64,000 nt of DNA from Polyangia bacterium (lineage in GTDB: Bacteria; Myxococcota_A; Polyangia; Nannocystales; Nannocystaceae), in contig JAUHWG010000014.1 in the NCBI GenBank assembly GCA_030424595.1, positions 1-64,000 of the forward strand, written 5' to 3'. Below, in pieces: positions 1 to 9,660 of this stretch (the stretch's first letter is position 1; every line of letters begins with the position of its first letter). The notes under the pieces are model-generated. The model saw only the letters and a program-made list of their open reading frames with translations, was not told where the DNA came from and did not search any database. Made by a program: the position numbers and the translations under genes.

Positions 1-376
1 GAAGGCGTACGGAGGATCGTCGGCGCTGACCAGATCCCCGACCCGACGACCGCGGGGGGCGATGCGCGTTGTTGCTCATCATCGTCGAGAGACTCGACGA
101 GCATGTGTCGAGAGAAGGTCTGCACTCACGAGTCCTCTACGCACCCAGTAGCGGAGCCCAGGACGACTTGCTCGGGCGAGCGAGGGGCGACGGGTGGGAC
201 GCAGCGGGAGGACCCGTGCCTCGCGCGCAGACACGCGTACCCTGTCTCTTCAAGCAGACCAGCCTATCCCGTGGCGAGCACGTGGCATGGGAGGACCCGC
301 GTCCGCGAGGGACCCGTCTCGTCGCCCCTCGCCCGCTCGCCTTCAGCCCCCAAGCTCCGCCCCTCGCCAAGCACGA
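1..376. other. no gene recognised
   Basis: No reading frame here looks like a conserved protein in any of the six frames. Open frames exist but have the Arg/Pro/Ser-rich composition expected of shadow frames in GC-rich DNA. The stretch lies downstream of the minus-strand trmA gene and ends at the repeat element that abuts the trmA stop codon. Confidence 0.5.
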
Positions 377-484
377 GGTGAGCGCTCACCCACACGAATG
401 CAGCCGAAGCGCAAACCCCGTGTCACTGACGGTTCTACGCGGGTTGTCTAGGACGCCTCACAGCAGCGCTTATTTCAGGTCTAG
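377..484 (-). repeat. 108-bp dispersed repeat, copy 1, at the 3' end of trmA
   Basis: This stretch matches 20707-20814 with four mismatches by eye, in the same orientation. One border is the 14-bp palindrome GGTGAGCGCTCACC (377-390). The other is CTAG (481-484), which contains the TAG stop of trmA. The second copy sits in exactly the same position relative to kbl. The inverted left arm seen beside copy 2 is not found here, so this looks like a truncated copy of a small non-autonomous element. Confidence 0.8.
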
Positions 485-1569
485 CGCCGTCGCAGGAGCA
501 CGCCGGTCTCGATATGATCCGTGTAGGGGAACTGATCAAAGAGGGCGAAGCGGAGGATCTCGTGGCTCTCGCCGAGCTGTTTGAGGTTGTCTAGCAGCGT
601 GGTCGGGTTGCACGAGACGTAGAGGATATGATCATAGAGCTGGACTTGACCGACGGTGTCGGCGTCCAGGCCCGCCCGCGGCGGATCGACGAGCACCGCC
701 CGGAAGTCGTAGTCGCTCAGCTCGATCCCCTTCATCCGCCGGGTCGTGAGCTCCCCGCGGAGGACCTTGGAGAAGTCCTCTGCGGAGATCCGGACGACGT
801 CGACGTTGGTGATCTGGTTGAGCTCTGTGCCGGCGATGGCCGCTCGCGCCGAGGTCTTGGAGATCTCGGTGGCGATGACCCGGCGAAAGTTGCTCGCCAG
901 GGGGATCGTGAAGTTGCCGTTGCCGCAGTAGAGCTCCACCAGATCGCCGCCGATCCCCCGGGTCGCGTCGACGGCCCACTCCAGCATCTTCTGGCAGATG
1001 ATCGCGTTGGGCTGGGTGAAGCTGCCCTCGATCTGCTTGCTGTGATAGCGCTGGCCGTGGACCGTCAGCGTCTCGACCACGTAGTCCTGGGAGAGAACGA
1101 GGCGCTGCTTGCGGGCGCGGCCCATGATGTGGACGCCGAAGCGCTCCGCGAGCGCCTTCGCCTTCGCCTGCCAGGCATCGCCGAGCTGGCGGTGATAGAG
1201 CAGGGTGACCAACATCCCGCCGCTCAGGGTCGAGAGGAAGTCGACCTGAAAGAGGCGGAAGCGCAGCTCCCGATCGGCGCGGATGACCTCCAGGAGCGGG
1301 AACATCAGCTCCTCGATCGGTCGGTGGACCATCGGGCAGCTCGTCAGCGCGTGGTGGCTGTACTTGTCGCCGGGCTCGAACATGACGTAGTCGAGCGCGT
1401 CGCCCTGGTGCCAGGTGCGGAACTCCGACCGCATGCGGTAGTGCTGGCGCGGGGAGTCGTGGATCTCGAGGGCCGGCGGCGCGTGGACGGCGAAGGCCTC
1501 TTCGAGCCGGGCCGCCTTCTTCGCGAGCAGCGCCTCGTAGCGCTCCGGTTCGACCTTAGGGATGCCCAT
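481..1569 (-). CDS. trmA: tRNA (uracil-5-)-methyltransferase TrmA
   Basis: This is the SAM-dependent enzyme that makes 5-methyluridine at position 54 of the tRNA T-loop. At 362 residues it has the normal length for TrmA and lacks the TRAM domain and Fe-S cysteines of RumA/RlmD. Visible motifs are F-Q-N near residues 184-188, the SAM-binding motif LVELYCGNGNF (210-220), DPPRAG (295-300), the catalytic Cys in YVSCNP (Cys320) and the general-base Glu in HIETG (354). The ATG start fits the family N-terminus. The TAG stop lies inside the CTAG border of the 108-bp repeat. The gene is monocistronic as far as visible. Confidence 0.95.
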   Translation of the reverse strand: MGIPKVEPERYEALLAKKAARLEEAFAVHAPPALEIHDSPRQHYRMRSEFRTWHQGDALDYVMFEPGDKYSHHALTSCPMVHRPIEELMFPLLEVIRADRELRFRLFQVDFLSTLSGGMLVTLLYHRQLGDAWQAKAKALAERFGVHIMGRARKQRLVLSQDYVVETLTVHGQRYHSKQIEGSFTQPNAIICQKMLEWAVDATRGIGGDLVELYCGNGNFTIPLASNFRRVIATEISKTSARAAIAGTELNQITNVDVVRISAEDFSKVLRGELTTRRMKGIELSDYDFRAVLVDPPRAGLDADTVGQVQLYDHILYVSCNPTTLLDNLKQLGESHEILRFALFDQFPYTDHIETGVLLRRR

Positions 1570-1753
1570 CGTGCCTCGCTCGCCGAGGAGCGCTGCGCTC
1601 CCGGTGCTCCTACTAGCCCGGAGGGATCGGGAAGATCAAGCGCTCTCGGCCGGGCGCCGCGCGTTCTTCGCAGTGTGCACCGAGGCGGAGGCGAAGGACG
1701 AGTACGGCGCGAGGGCGCAGGGAGGTACGCAAAGGCGGCGAGAGAGGCCGGCC

Positions 1754-2683
1754 CTACTCGCAGACCGAGGGGAAGAATTCGCTGGTGTTGACGTCGACGT
1801 AGGCGTCGCTGCAGCTCTGATCGGGGGCGCAGTCCTCCGGCCCGAGACACTCGCCGCAGACGCCCACTTGGACGACGCCCATGATCGACGCGGTCGCACA
1901 TTTGCCGGAGACGCAGGCCTCGCCGCCGCCGGGTCCGAGCGAGCAGGTCTCGCCGTTGGCGATCGATCCCGGGGGGGCGCATGTGTTGATCCCTGAGAAT
2001 TCGCTGAGGTTGACCGACGGTGTGCAGATGGCCCCCTTGCTGCAGTCGTCGCTGGTCTTGCAGGCGCCGCAGGTCGAGATCTTGAGGATGGGGGTGGCGT
2101 CGAGGGCGACGCTGCAGAGGTTGTTGCAGGTGCTGTCGCAGACCTCGTCCGTCTCACAGCCTCCGCCTGGCTTGCCGGTGTTGCAGACCGCGCCGACCCC
2201 CGCGAGGGGGTTTGGCAGGGTGCAGCCGCCCTCGGGGCAGTCGGCGTCGACCAGGCATTCGCCGCAGATCCCTCCGAGGAGCGGGACGACGAAGCATCGC
2301 TCGCCGCCCCCGCACTCCGCGTCCTCGAAGCACATCGCCCCGCCGGCGCCCGGAGGGTCGGGATCAAAGGGCGGCTCCAGACAGGCGTCGCCGGTCGTCG
2401 TGTCGTCGCCGGTCGTCGTGGTGGTCGTCGTGCTGGGGCCGGTCGTACCTGTCGTGGTGTCGTCGCCTGTCGTCGTCGTGGTGTCGACGCTCGTCGTCTC
2501 CGGGTCGGCGGTCGTCGTGGTGGTCGCGGTCCCCGGACCGACGCTGGTCGAGCTGTTGCCGACGGTGGTGCTGTTGGTCGCGCCGGTCGTCGCCGTCTCG
2601 TCACCGCCGACGTCGTCACCGCCAAGACAGCCAGGTACCACGAGAGCGAGCGCGACGAAGGTCAAGGGGCGGAGCAGAGGCAT
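1754..2683 (-). CDS. Cys-rich surface lipoprotein with Thr-rich linker
   Basis: This is a predicted exported lipoprotein of 309 residues. The hydrophobic signal ends in a lipobox (VVPGC, Cys19). Residues 25-100 are almost only Thr, Ser, Gly and Asp, a stalk-like linker. The C-terminal two thirds is Cys-rich, with three repeats of the form CG(E/A)C...DC, such as CGECLVDADC and CGACKTSDDC. This pattern is common in myxobacterial secreted proteins. Ligand and function are unknown. The neighbours are not obviously co-transcribed. Confidence 0.8.
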   Translation of the reverse strand: MPLLRPLTFVALALVVPGCLGGDDVGGDETATTGATNSTTVGNSSTSVGPGTATTTTTADPETTSVDTTTTTGDDTTTGTTGPSTTTTTTTGDDTTTGDACLEPPFDPDPPGAGGAMCFEDAECGGGERCFVVPLLGGICGECLVDADCPEGGCTLPNPLAGVGAVCNTGKPGGGCETDEVCDSTCNNLCSVALDATPILKISTCGACKTSDDCSKGAICTPSVNLSEFSGINTCAPPGSIANGETCSLGPGGGEACVSGKCATASIMGVVQVGVCGECLGPEDCAPDQSCSDAYVDVNTSEFFPSVCE

Positions 2684-3343
2684 TCACCAAGACTACGCTA
2701 TTTCGAGAGTATGCTCGAATTGTGCGTGCCGCTGTCCACGGGGGTGGACACGCCATCGCAGGATGGTTCGCTGCGGGGCGCCGTAGGGCGGAGTACGGGT
2801 CCACGGGTATCAGCCTGGCGACCCTGCGAGCCTCGGCGAAGCGTCGCCACGCTGGGTTGGGTCGTGCGGACGTCTGGAGCTGCGCTGTCGCGGCGGCCAG
2901 GAGCGGCGCGAGCCCGCTGTCGTCGACGACCTCAGCGGCTGTGGCCCTCGCCTCGCGATCCAACGCGGCCATCGGCGATGGCCAAGAGCGGGCGCCGGCT
3001 CTCCGCGGCCCTCGCTGGAGAAGACGCTAGGAATAGTCCGTACAGGGGGCCGCGGCAGCGTCGGTCGGCAGCGCAAGGCCAAGAGAGAGGACGCTCAGCC
3101 ACACTCCTCGGCGGAGCAGACCCGCTGAGGTGGTGGAATGCGTCATCGAAGTTCGCAAGGATCGCAGCGCGGACGCCTTTTGGTCAAGTGAGCGCATACA
3201 ATTGTAGGATTCACGATGCGTAGGCTATTCGGTGACCCTGTGCTAGCCGGGGATTCGCCTTGTCTCGGCCATCGCAGCCCGTTTGTGGGCGTAGGCTTCG
3301 TCGTCGGGGGTAGGCTCAGGGCAGGGCTACGACGGGGAAGACG
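2684..3343. other. intergenic region without recognised gene
   Basis: These 660 bases separate a minus-strand lipoprotein start from a small plus-strand gene. Open frames on both strands have shadow-like composition and no recognisable domain. A GAC/GAA/GAT-rich triplet tract occurs just before and over the start of the next gene (about 3341-3368), so that start is uncertain. The promoters of both divergent genes should lie here, but I cannot pick a convincing one. Confidence 0.4.
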
Positions 3344-3700
3344 ATGACGACGAAGACGACGACGATGACCCTGCTCGCGGCCGATGAAGGGGTTGCGCAG
3401 CTCGACTGGACCGACGTCAGCCTCATCGGCATCTCTTGGGTCGAGAAAGGTAGGGATGTCGTATTGCACCTGCGGATGCCGCGGTCGGGCCGCGAGCTCG
3501 ACCTGGTCTGCCGCTGGACGCGGGGGCTCCGGGTCTCGCTTGAGTTCGCGGACAACACCGGTGGATACGCCCTGGCATGGGACGCAGCGCTGAAACGCGG
3601 CGATGACCAGGCGTGGAGCGTGGACTTCGACTTTCCAGGAGAAGGGCGTGTTTCGCTGGTGTGCCAAGAGTTGGAGGTTCTGGGCTCGCTCGGGGAGTGA
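3344..3700 (+). CDS. small hypothetical protein
   Basis: The frame encodes 118 residues. From about residue 13 the composition is that of a real folded protein, with alternating hydrophobic and charged beta-like stretches (VSLIGISWVEKGRDVVLHLRM) and several Trp residues. I do not recognise the family. The first residues (MTTKTTTM) come from a triplet-repeat tract, so the ATG at 3365 may be the true start. No signal peptide or membrane segment is visible, which suggests a cytoplasmic protein. Confidence 0.55.
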   Translation: MTTKTTTMTLLAADEGVAQLDWTDVSLIGISWVEKGRDVVLHLRMPRSGRELDLVCRWTRGLRVSLEFADNTGGYALAWDAALKRGDDQAWSVDFDFPGEGRVSLVCQELEVLGSLGE

Positions 3701-3845
3701 CCGTCATCGGCGCTACGGTGTTCGCAGGCCTCGATCTGGCAAAGAGCACGCGAGGGCCCGGCAGACTGGTTCTACGTCGATCGCTGGAAACCGGCGGGCG
3801 CAGCGAGGGCCCAGGGAGCCTTCTCCGGAGCTCGGGCGCGGCGGC

Positions 3846-5135
3846 TCAGCGGTCGAGGAGCTCGTCGTCGCCGCTGTAGTCGATGACGGTGTCTTCCATC
3901 GACGCGACCTGAAAGCGGATCCAGGCGGCAGACTGGGCGAGGTGGCTGAGCCGGAGCTCGTCGAGCTCACCGCGCCAGAAGCGTGCGTCGTCTGGGCTCG
4001 CGAGGAGGTCGTTGAGGTTGGCGAAGGTGACCGGGATCGCGTGATCCCGCAGCGACGCGCCGGGCAGGGCAACGCTCGTGGTGTACTCCGCGGCGACGTG
4101 GGCGGGCTTGATGGGCTCCGGTGATCCGTCGAGGTAGAGGCGGACGTCGGTCCCGTCCCAGGTCACCGCGAGGTGGTGCCAGGGGGCGTCCTGGCCGTAC
4201 TCGACCGCTCCCGTGGCGCTCAGGAATTCGACGGCCTCTTGCTCGTCGACCGCGAGCCGGAGGAAGACCGCGGTCGGGTCGTGGCTGGGAGCATCGCCGT
4301 GGATCCCGATCGCGAAGACGTGATCTTCGGTGGTGGTCGTCGGCGATTTGCAGAGGATCCGATGTTCGCCGACCTGTCGGTGCCGGACCCACGCCTCCAG
4401 GGTGAGCGATGACCACGCGTCGGTGTTGAGGGGCGCGTCGTCGACGACGATGAAGTCGCCGGTCTTCGGGTCGTTCTCAGCGGCGCCCTTGAAGAGGAGC
4501 GCCGCGCCGACGATCCCAGGCGTCGAGCTGTCGGCGTCGACGGTCTCGGAGGCGCTGCCGTTGTGGTCCGCGCTGGCGTCGACGATCGCTCGCTGCGGGT
4601 CCTCCAGGCGCTCGCTCAGGTGATAGACCGCGTCGTAGCTCGGCGCCCAGAGACCGGCGGCGTCGGCCGGCGAGGCGGCGGGGTTGCCCCAGTAGAGCCA
4701 CAGCTCGGTCTTCCCCGGCGGGAGGGTCGGCGCGCGCGTCCAGAGGGCGGAGCTGTCGGAGGGATCCCAGCGCTCGATCTCGAGGTCGAGCACGGTGCCG
4801 GACCCGTCGACGAGGCGGAGATCGTGGCCGTCGTCGGCGGCAGAAGCGTAGTCAAAGCGCGTCGGGTCGAGGTGGACGGCGAGCGGCGCGTCGATGAGCG
4901 TCTCCGGGGTCGGGTTGTCGACCACGAGACGTCGGCGCGAGCGCCACTGCGGGTCCCACCAGTCGATCGGGATCCCGTCGGTCTCCGAGCTCGTGGGGGC
5001 GGTCGACGACACCGAGGAGCTGGACCCATCGGTCGCGGATTCGCCCTCGCCGAAGGCGGGGTTGTCGAGGGCGCATGCCTGAGCGCCGAGACAGACGGCG
5101 AGTGCCGGCGATAGACGCGAGAGCGCGCGGTGCAT
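3846..5135 (-). CDS. lipoprotein with DUF2341 and LamG-like domain
   Basis: This is an exported lipoprotein of 429 residues. The chosen ATG gives a clean signal peptide with Cys21 in LGAQAC; an upstream GTG at 5153 would add six residues. A short Ser/Thr linker leads into a DUF2341-type module (about 45-150), recognisable from WWDPQWRSRR, the APLAVHLD stretch and LWLYWGNPAAS. A LamG/concanavalin-like jelly roll follows (about 170-420), with TLEAWVRHR, WHHLAVTWDGTDVRLYLDG and a closing ELDELRLSH. Such proteins usually bind glycans or sit on the cell surface. After the Cys comes ALDNPAF, which resembles the NP-aromatic motif of three other lipoproteins in the window. Confidence 0.85.
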   Translation of the reverse strand: MHRALSRLSPALAVCLGAQACALDNPAFGEGESATDGSSSSVSSTAPTSSETDGIPIDWWDPQWRSRRRLVVDNPTPETLIDAPLAVHLDPTRFDYASAADDGHDLRLVDGSGTVLDLEIERWDPSDSSALWTRAPTLPPGKTELWLYWGNPAASPADAAGLWAPSYDAVYHLSERLEDPQRAIVDASADHNGSASETVDADSSTPGIVGAALLFKGAAENDPKTGDFIVVDDAPLNTDAWSSLTLEAWVRHRQVGEHRILCKSPTTTTEDHVFAIGIHGDAPSHDPTAVFLRLAVDEQEAVEFLSATGAVEYGQDAPWHHLAVTWDGTDVRLYLDGSPEPIKPAHVAAEYTTSVALPGASLRDHAIPVTFANLNDLLASPDDARFWRGELDELRLSHLAQSAAWIRFQVASMEDTVIDYSGDDELLDR

Positions 5136-5434
5136 CTGCGGCCATTCTATCACCCGTTGGACGCCAACCCGGGCGACGGAGAAGGGGACGTAGGCCGGCG
5201 CGGGCGGGCGAATGTGGGCGGGCTCGGGACCTTCGAGGACAGGGCGCCTCCGCTCCGCTCCGGTCGGCGTCGCTGAGCGATCGTGCGGAGCGTCTGCGAG
5301 GGGAGAGGGGGGCGCGGAGGGGGACCGCTGAATGTCCTATGAGACATGTTTATTGCGGTCGTCAGGCTCGATCTTCTCCAGAGACAGCGGCAGAGACGAG
5401 GACTAGAATTCCGGCAACATGATCGAGGTTGGTG

Positions 5435-6274
5435 ATGGTGGCGACGAAGGCTAGCGGCGTGGATATGAGCGGGAAGACGTGCCTGGTGACGGGCGCGGGG
5501 TCTCCTGTCGGCCGCGAGGTGAGCAAGAACCTTGCGACCATGGGCGCCGTCGTCGTCCTCGCGTCCCATGACTTCGGCCAGCTAGAGGCGACCCGATCGG
5601 CGATCGTCGGCGCCCGCCCGTCGGCCCAGCTCGACCCGCACACCGTCGATCTCGGCAAGCGCCTGTCGATCAACGACTTCGCGAGCGTCATCCTCGAGCG
5701 TCACCAGCGGCTCGACGTCGTCGTCAACGTCGTCCACCGCTCGTCGCGGACCAAGATCGAGGCCGACCTGGGCACGGAGCTGACCTGGATGGCCAACGTG
5801 CTCGGGCCCTACATGCTCCTCGATCGCCTCCTGGAGCTGCTCAAGTCGAGCGCGCCGGCGCGGATCGTCCAGGTCGTCTCTCCCTACGCGGGCGGCCTCG
5901 ACCTCACGGACACCGACTACGACACGCGGAGCTACAGCGGGATCAAGGCCTATCGTCAGTCGATGCAGGCGGCTCGACTCCTCGCCTACGGGCTGAGCTC
6001 GAACTACGGGATCCACGGCCTCGCGGTGAACGCCTGCGTCCCCGGGGTCGTCCGCGGAGATCCGGGCGCGAACTTCTTCGCCAACCTGATGGCGGTCGCG
6101 CCGGCGAAGGGGGCCGAGACGCCGACGTGGCTGGCGACAGCGCCGGAGGCCGCGGGTCAGACCGGAAAGCTCTTCATGAGCAAGGAGGTGATCAAGGACA
6201 AGCTCCGCGACGCCTCCGACGTTCAGACCCTCTGGCACACGCTCGGGGTCCAGGCGAACCAAGCTGTTCTCTGA
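5435..6274 (+). CDS. short-chain dehydrogenase/reductase, retinol-dehydrogenase-like
   Basis: This is a classical-length SDR of 279 residues. The NAD(P)-binding motif TGAGSPVG is at residues 19-26. The catalytic Ser lies in VQVVSPYAGG and the Tyr/Lys pair in YSGIKAYR. After the active site, LAVNACVPGVVRGDPG matches the retinol-dehydrogenase/WWOX-like branch, which acts on alcohols or aldehydes; the substrate cannot be told. The ATG at 5435 is preferred because a GAGG sequence precedes it at suitable distance; the in-frame TTG and GTG six and three bases upstream are less likely. It stands alone on the plus strand. Confidence 0.85.
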   Translation: MVATKASGVDMSGKTCLVTGAGSPVGREVSKNLATMGAVVVLASHDFGQLEATRSAIVGARPSAQLDPHTVDLGKRLSINDFASVILERHQRLDVVVNVVHRSSRTKIEADLGTELTWMANVLGPYMLLDRLLELLKSSAPARIVQVVSPYAGGLDLTDTDYDTRSYSGIKAYRQSMQAARLLAYGLSSNYGIHGLAVNACVPGVVRGDPGANFFANLMAVAPAKGAETPTWLATAPEAAGQTGKLFMSKEVIKDKLRDASDVQTLWHTLGVQANQAVL

Positions 6275-6673
6275 GCTGCGCTGTCGCGTGGTCAGGGCCG
6301 TCGCCTGAGCTGTGCTGATCCGCCTCCGGAGCCCCGTCCGTTCGGCTCTGGGATGGGCTCTGTTCGATCGCAGCCGAAGCGGGGTTGGGAGCCCGGGGGC
6401 TCCTCGGGGGAGAAGATCTTGAACGCCAGTATGAAGACTTCCACCTGGCGCGAGTATCCATCTGCGGACCTCGGGGGAGGGGCCCGGAGGGGGCCTCCCG
6501 CCAGCTCCGTGGGCCCCCTCCTGGGCGAGGAGTTCTCCCTCGGGCGACGGTCCATATTCGTAGGGCTCCTCGTTGGCTCAGAATTGATCATAGGATTGCC
6601 CTAGTTCGAGCTCCGCCGGGGATCGCGACAATCACCACACCTACACTGAGGTCATCTGGGCTAGTCTGCCGCC
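6275..6673. other. intergenic region with GC-rich hairpin
   Basis: There is no convincing gene. The main visible structure is a 10-bp perfect inverted repeat, GGAGGGGGCC (6486-6495) and GGCCCCCTCC (6512-6521), with a 16-nt loop. No T-run follows, so it is not a canonical intrinsic terminator, but it could end SDR transcription or pause polymerase upstream of the HPt/cyclase operon. Confidence 0.4.
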
Positions 6674-7180
6674 GTGCTCGGCTTTCACGACGGGTCCCTC
6701 GTAGAGGTGACCCAGCAGCCGCTGGCGAGCTGGGCGGCGCCCGCGGGGCTCGCGGCTCTCGGTGTGGCCGGGCTCGGGGTCCTGAGTTGGTGCCTCCTGC
6801 GGGGCCGGACCGCGAGGTCGCGACCGCGAGACCTTCGGCTGGCGTTTGATCCCGAGGAGGCGCTGGAGCTCTGCGGCGGCGACGAGGCGCTGCTCCGGGT
6901 GATCGCGGGCGAGCTGACGGCGGAGTGCTGGTCGCAGGTCGAGGCGCTCCGAGCCGGGCTCCGCTCAGGCCGCGCGAGCTCAGTGCGTGCCGCGGCTCAT
7001 CGCCTCAAGGGGACCTTGCTGGCGGTGGCGGCGGCTCCCTCCGCGGAGCTCGCCGCGACCATCGAGCGACGGGCGATCGCCGAGGAGCTCGAGGAGATCC
7101 CGCTCATCCTCGGCGCCCTCGAGGGCGAGCTTCACCGCCTCGATCGAGCGTTGATCGCGGAAGGAGTGGCGGGGGGATGA
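6674..7180 (+). CDS. membrane-anchored histidine phosphotransfer (HPt) protein
   Basis: This is a small phosphorelay protein of 168 residues. An N-terminal hydrophobic helix (about 20-43, rich in Ala, Gly and Leu) is followed by Arg-rich residues, the usual pattern of an inner-membrane anchor. The HPt four-helix domain follows (about 57-160), with the phospho-accepting His109 in AAHRLKGTLLAVAA. The start is GTG. The TGA stop overlaps the ATG of the downstream cyclase (ATGA), so the two are translationally coupled. In family terms an HPt shuttles phosphate between receiver domains, and the downstream protein carries one. Confidence 0.85.
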   Translation: MLGFHDGSLVEVTQQPLASWAAPAGLAALGVAGLGVLSWCLLRGRTARSRPRDLRLAFDPEEALELCGGDEALLRVIAGELTAECWSQVEALRAGLRSGRASSVRAAAHRLKGTLLAVAAAPSAELAATIERRAIAEELEEIPLILGALEGELHRLDRALIAEGVAGG

Positions 7181-9660
7181 ACAGCCTCCTGTGGGTGAAG
7201 CTCGTGACGGCGGGCTCGGTCGTCGCCGGTATGGTGCTCCTCGTGCTCGCGGCGCAGCGGGCCGCGGCGCTCCTCGTGCTCTCGGCGAAGACGCCCTTTC
7301 GCGCGACCTGGAAGGTGCTCTGCTGCCTGATGTACGCCTTCGCGGCGTTCTATGTCGTGTGCCTCGGGCTCGTCCTCGCCGACGCGAATGAGGCGATGAT
7401 CACGATGTCGGGGCTGATCCTCGGCGGCGGCGGTCTCTTCGTCTATCTCGTCACCCGCGTCAGCCAGATGAGCTTGGAGGCGCTGGTCGATGAGACCAGC
7501 GAGCGCCGCTACACGAACGACGTGCTCAACGCCCTCACGGAGGGGATCCTCCTCGTCGATGAGGAGGGGCTGGTCAGCGGGCTCAACCGGCGGATGAGCG
7601 AGCTTTGCGGAGCTGACGAGGCGGAGCTTGTGGGCACGCGGGCGTCGCTCCTCCTCGGCCTGTCCGCCGAGTCCGGCGGGCGGAGCGTGGGTCGCCTGCG
7701 GGAGGGGACGCTGCACCGGGCGAAGGGGCCGCCGATCCCCGTCGAGGTCCAGTACGTCGAGCTGCCGGGGCGCGACCACGGGAGGACCGCGGTGGTCGTC
7801 GTCCGCGACCGACGCGACGCGCACCGCCGCGAAGGACAGCTCGAGACCGCGGTGAAGGCCGCCGAGGCCGCGCTGCGCGAGCGTCATGAGTTCAGCCGGG
7901 TGATCCAACGGGACGTACGCCCCCGCTTGCGGGCGCTCGCCGAGGCGACCGAGGCGAGCGGAGACATCTCCGGGACCGTGCGAGAGACCGTCGACAGCCT
8001 CGAAGAGATGTTCGAGGGCATCGACGCCCCGGGGCGCTCGAGCGGCGGCCGCGGACACGTCGTCCAGCTCCGTCCGCTCCTCGATCGGGTCTCCGTCAGC
8101 CTCGCGAGATCGGCGCCGAGGACATCCTTTAAGGTCAGCGTCGGCCCCGACGTCCCCGAGCAGGGCCTCGGGCGCGAGTCATCCCTGCGCGAGATCCTGC
8201 TGGCGATCGGCCGCTCGCTCATCTCGACCCGTGAGCCGACCGAGCTGCGCCTCACCGTCGAGCGGGTGCCCGGCGATCGCGAGCGCCTCCTCTTTCACGC
8301 GGTCGGGGTCGGCGAGGCGGCGGGCGGGGCGGAGCTGACAGACTCGGGCGGGGGGATCGGCCTCGCCGCGCCGCGCCTGCTGGTCCAGACCTTCGGCGGC
8401 AAGCTCTGGGTCGACGAGGATGAGAGGTCGGCGAAGGTCTCCTTTACCGCGGTCTTGCCGGAGGTCGCCGACGGCGAGTCCGAGCGGGCGACGACAGAGG
8501 ACGAGATGTCGCCGCTGATGCTGATCGCGGCGATCACGGCGCGCGCGTCGGAGTCGACCGTGGCGAAGATCGACTCGCGGGGGCGGGCGCTGGTCGTCGA
8601 CGACAGTCCGCCGGCGCGCAACCTGCTCGCTCACCTGGTTCGGGAGCTCGGCTATCAGGTCGAGACCGCGAGCACGGGCCAGGAGTGCGTCGACCTGGCG
8701 ACGCGGGAGTCCTTTGACCTGGTCCTCCTCGACCTGGTCCTCCCCGACATCAACGGTATCGACATCATCGGCGTGCTCCGCGAGCACAAGGTGTCGTCGC
8801 GGACCTCGATCGTCATCGTCTCGTCGATCGAGGAGACGAGGAGCGTCGCGGCCTGCTTGGAGCGCGGCGCCGACGATTACTTGGTCAAGCCGGTCAACCC
8901 GATCATCCTCCGGGCGCGGCTGCACGGGATCCACGAGAATCGGGCCCTGGCCCGCCAGGCGAGCCGTCAGGTGACCCGCCTAGAGCAGGAGATTCGCCGC
9001 GCCGACGGCCTGCTCCGGGCGATCCTGCCGGCGCCCGTGGCCCGCGAGCTCCAGGCGACCGGAGCGGTGATGACCCGGCGGCATCCGGACGTCGCGGTGC
9101 TCTTCGCCGATGTCATCGGCTTCACCGCCTACTGCGAGGGGCGTCCGCCCGAGCAGGTCTTGATCGAGCTGCAGGTGCTGGTCAAGGAGTTCGAGTCGCT
9201 CTGTCGCCTCCACGGGGTGCTCAAGGTGAAGACTATCGGCGACGCGCTCATGGCCTGCGGCGGCCTGATGGACGATCCCGCCGACGCGACCGCGCGGATC
9301 GTCAAGCTCGGCTTCTCGCTGCTCGACGCCACCCTGCGTCACCCCGCGGGCTGGGGCCTCCGGGTCGGGATCCACCGCGGTCCCGTCGTCGCCGGGATCA
9401 TCGGCGCCCAGCAGTTCTCCTACGATATCTGGGGCGACACGGTGAACACCGCCTCGCGGATCGAGCACCACGGGGTCGCCGGTGGGGTCTGCATCAGCAA
9501 GGCCGCGCTCTCCGGGGTGCCCGAGGGCTATCGCACCCGCAGCGTCGGCGTCAGCGACGTCAAGGGCAAGGGGCCGCTCGAGATCTTCCAGGTCGAGCGT
9601 CCGGCGGAGATCGAGGCCGCCGAGGCCCCCTCGACGCTCGCCCGCGGGGCGGCGGAGTAG
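7177..9660 (+). CDS. membrane PAS / degenerate histidine kinase / receiver / adenylate cyclase
   Basis: This 827-residue signalling protein makes cAMP. Order of parts: three hydrophobic helices (about 5-95), a PAS-like domain (about 108-215), a helical region and GHKL-like ATPase fold (about 240-435), a receiver domain (468-585, phospho-acceptor Asp519, LVKPVNP with the conserved Lys), a short coiled coil, and a class III cyclase domain (636-815). The cyclase has both metal-binding Asp (D645, D689), the adenine-selecting pair K685 and D750, and the transition-state residues N757 and R761, so ATP specificity and activity are expected. The kinase region lacks a normal H-box His and N-box Asn, although DSGGGIGL remains. 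AAGGAG at 7161-7166 is a good ribosome binding site. Confidence 0.93.
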   Translation: MNSLLWVKLVTAGSVVAGMVLLVLAAQRAAALLVLSAKTPFRATWKVLCCLMYAFAAFYVVCLGLVLADANEAMITMSGLILGGGGLFVYLVTRVSQMSLEALVDETSERRYTNDVLNALTEGILLVDEEGLVSGLNRRMSELCGADEAELVGTRASLLLGLSAESGGRSVGRLREGTLHRAKGPPIPVEVQYVELPGRDHGRTAVVVVRDRRDAHRREGQLETAVKAAEAALRERHEFSRVIQRDVRPRLRALAEATEASGDISGTVRETVDSLEEMFEGIDAPGRSSGGRGHVVQLRPLLDRVSVSLARSAPRTSFKVSVGPDVPEQGLGRESSLREILLAIGRSLISTREPTELRLTVERVPGDRERLLFHAVGVGEAAGGAELTDSGGGIGLAAPRLLVQTFGGKLWVDEDERSAKVSFTAVLPEVADGESERATTEDEMSPLMLIAAITARASESTVAKIDSRGRALVVDDSPPARNLLAHLVRELGYQVETASTGQECVDLATRESFDLVLLDLVLPDINGIDIIGVLREHKVSSRTSIVIVSSIEETRSVAACLERGADDYLVKPVNPIILRARLHGIHENRALARQASRQVTRLEQEIRRADGLLRAILPAPVARELQATGAVMTRRHPDVAVLFADVIGFTAYCEGRPPEQVLIELQVLVKEFESLCRLHGVLKVKTIGDALMACGGLMDDPADATARIVKLGFSLLDATLRHPAGWGLRVGIHRGPVVAGIIGAQQFSYDIWGDTVNTASRIEHHGVAGGVCISKAALSGVPEGYRTRSVGVSDVKGKGPLEIFQVERPAEIEAAEAPSTLARGAAE

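Noticed and set aside
6353..6604. 83-codon plus-strand frame with a hydrophobic end upstream of the HPt gene
   Set aside because: Low-complexity Gly/Pro/Arg part covers the GC-rich hairpin, with no start signal or recognisable domain.
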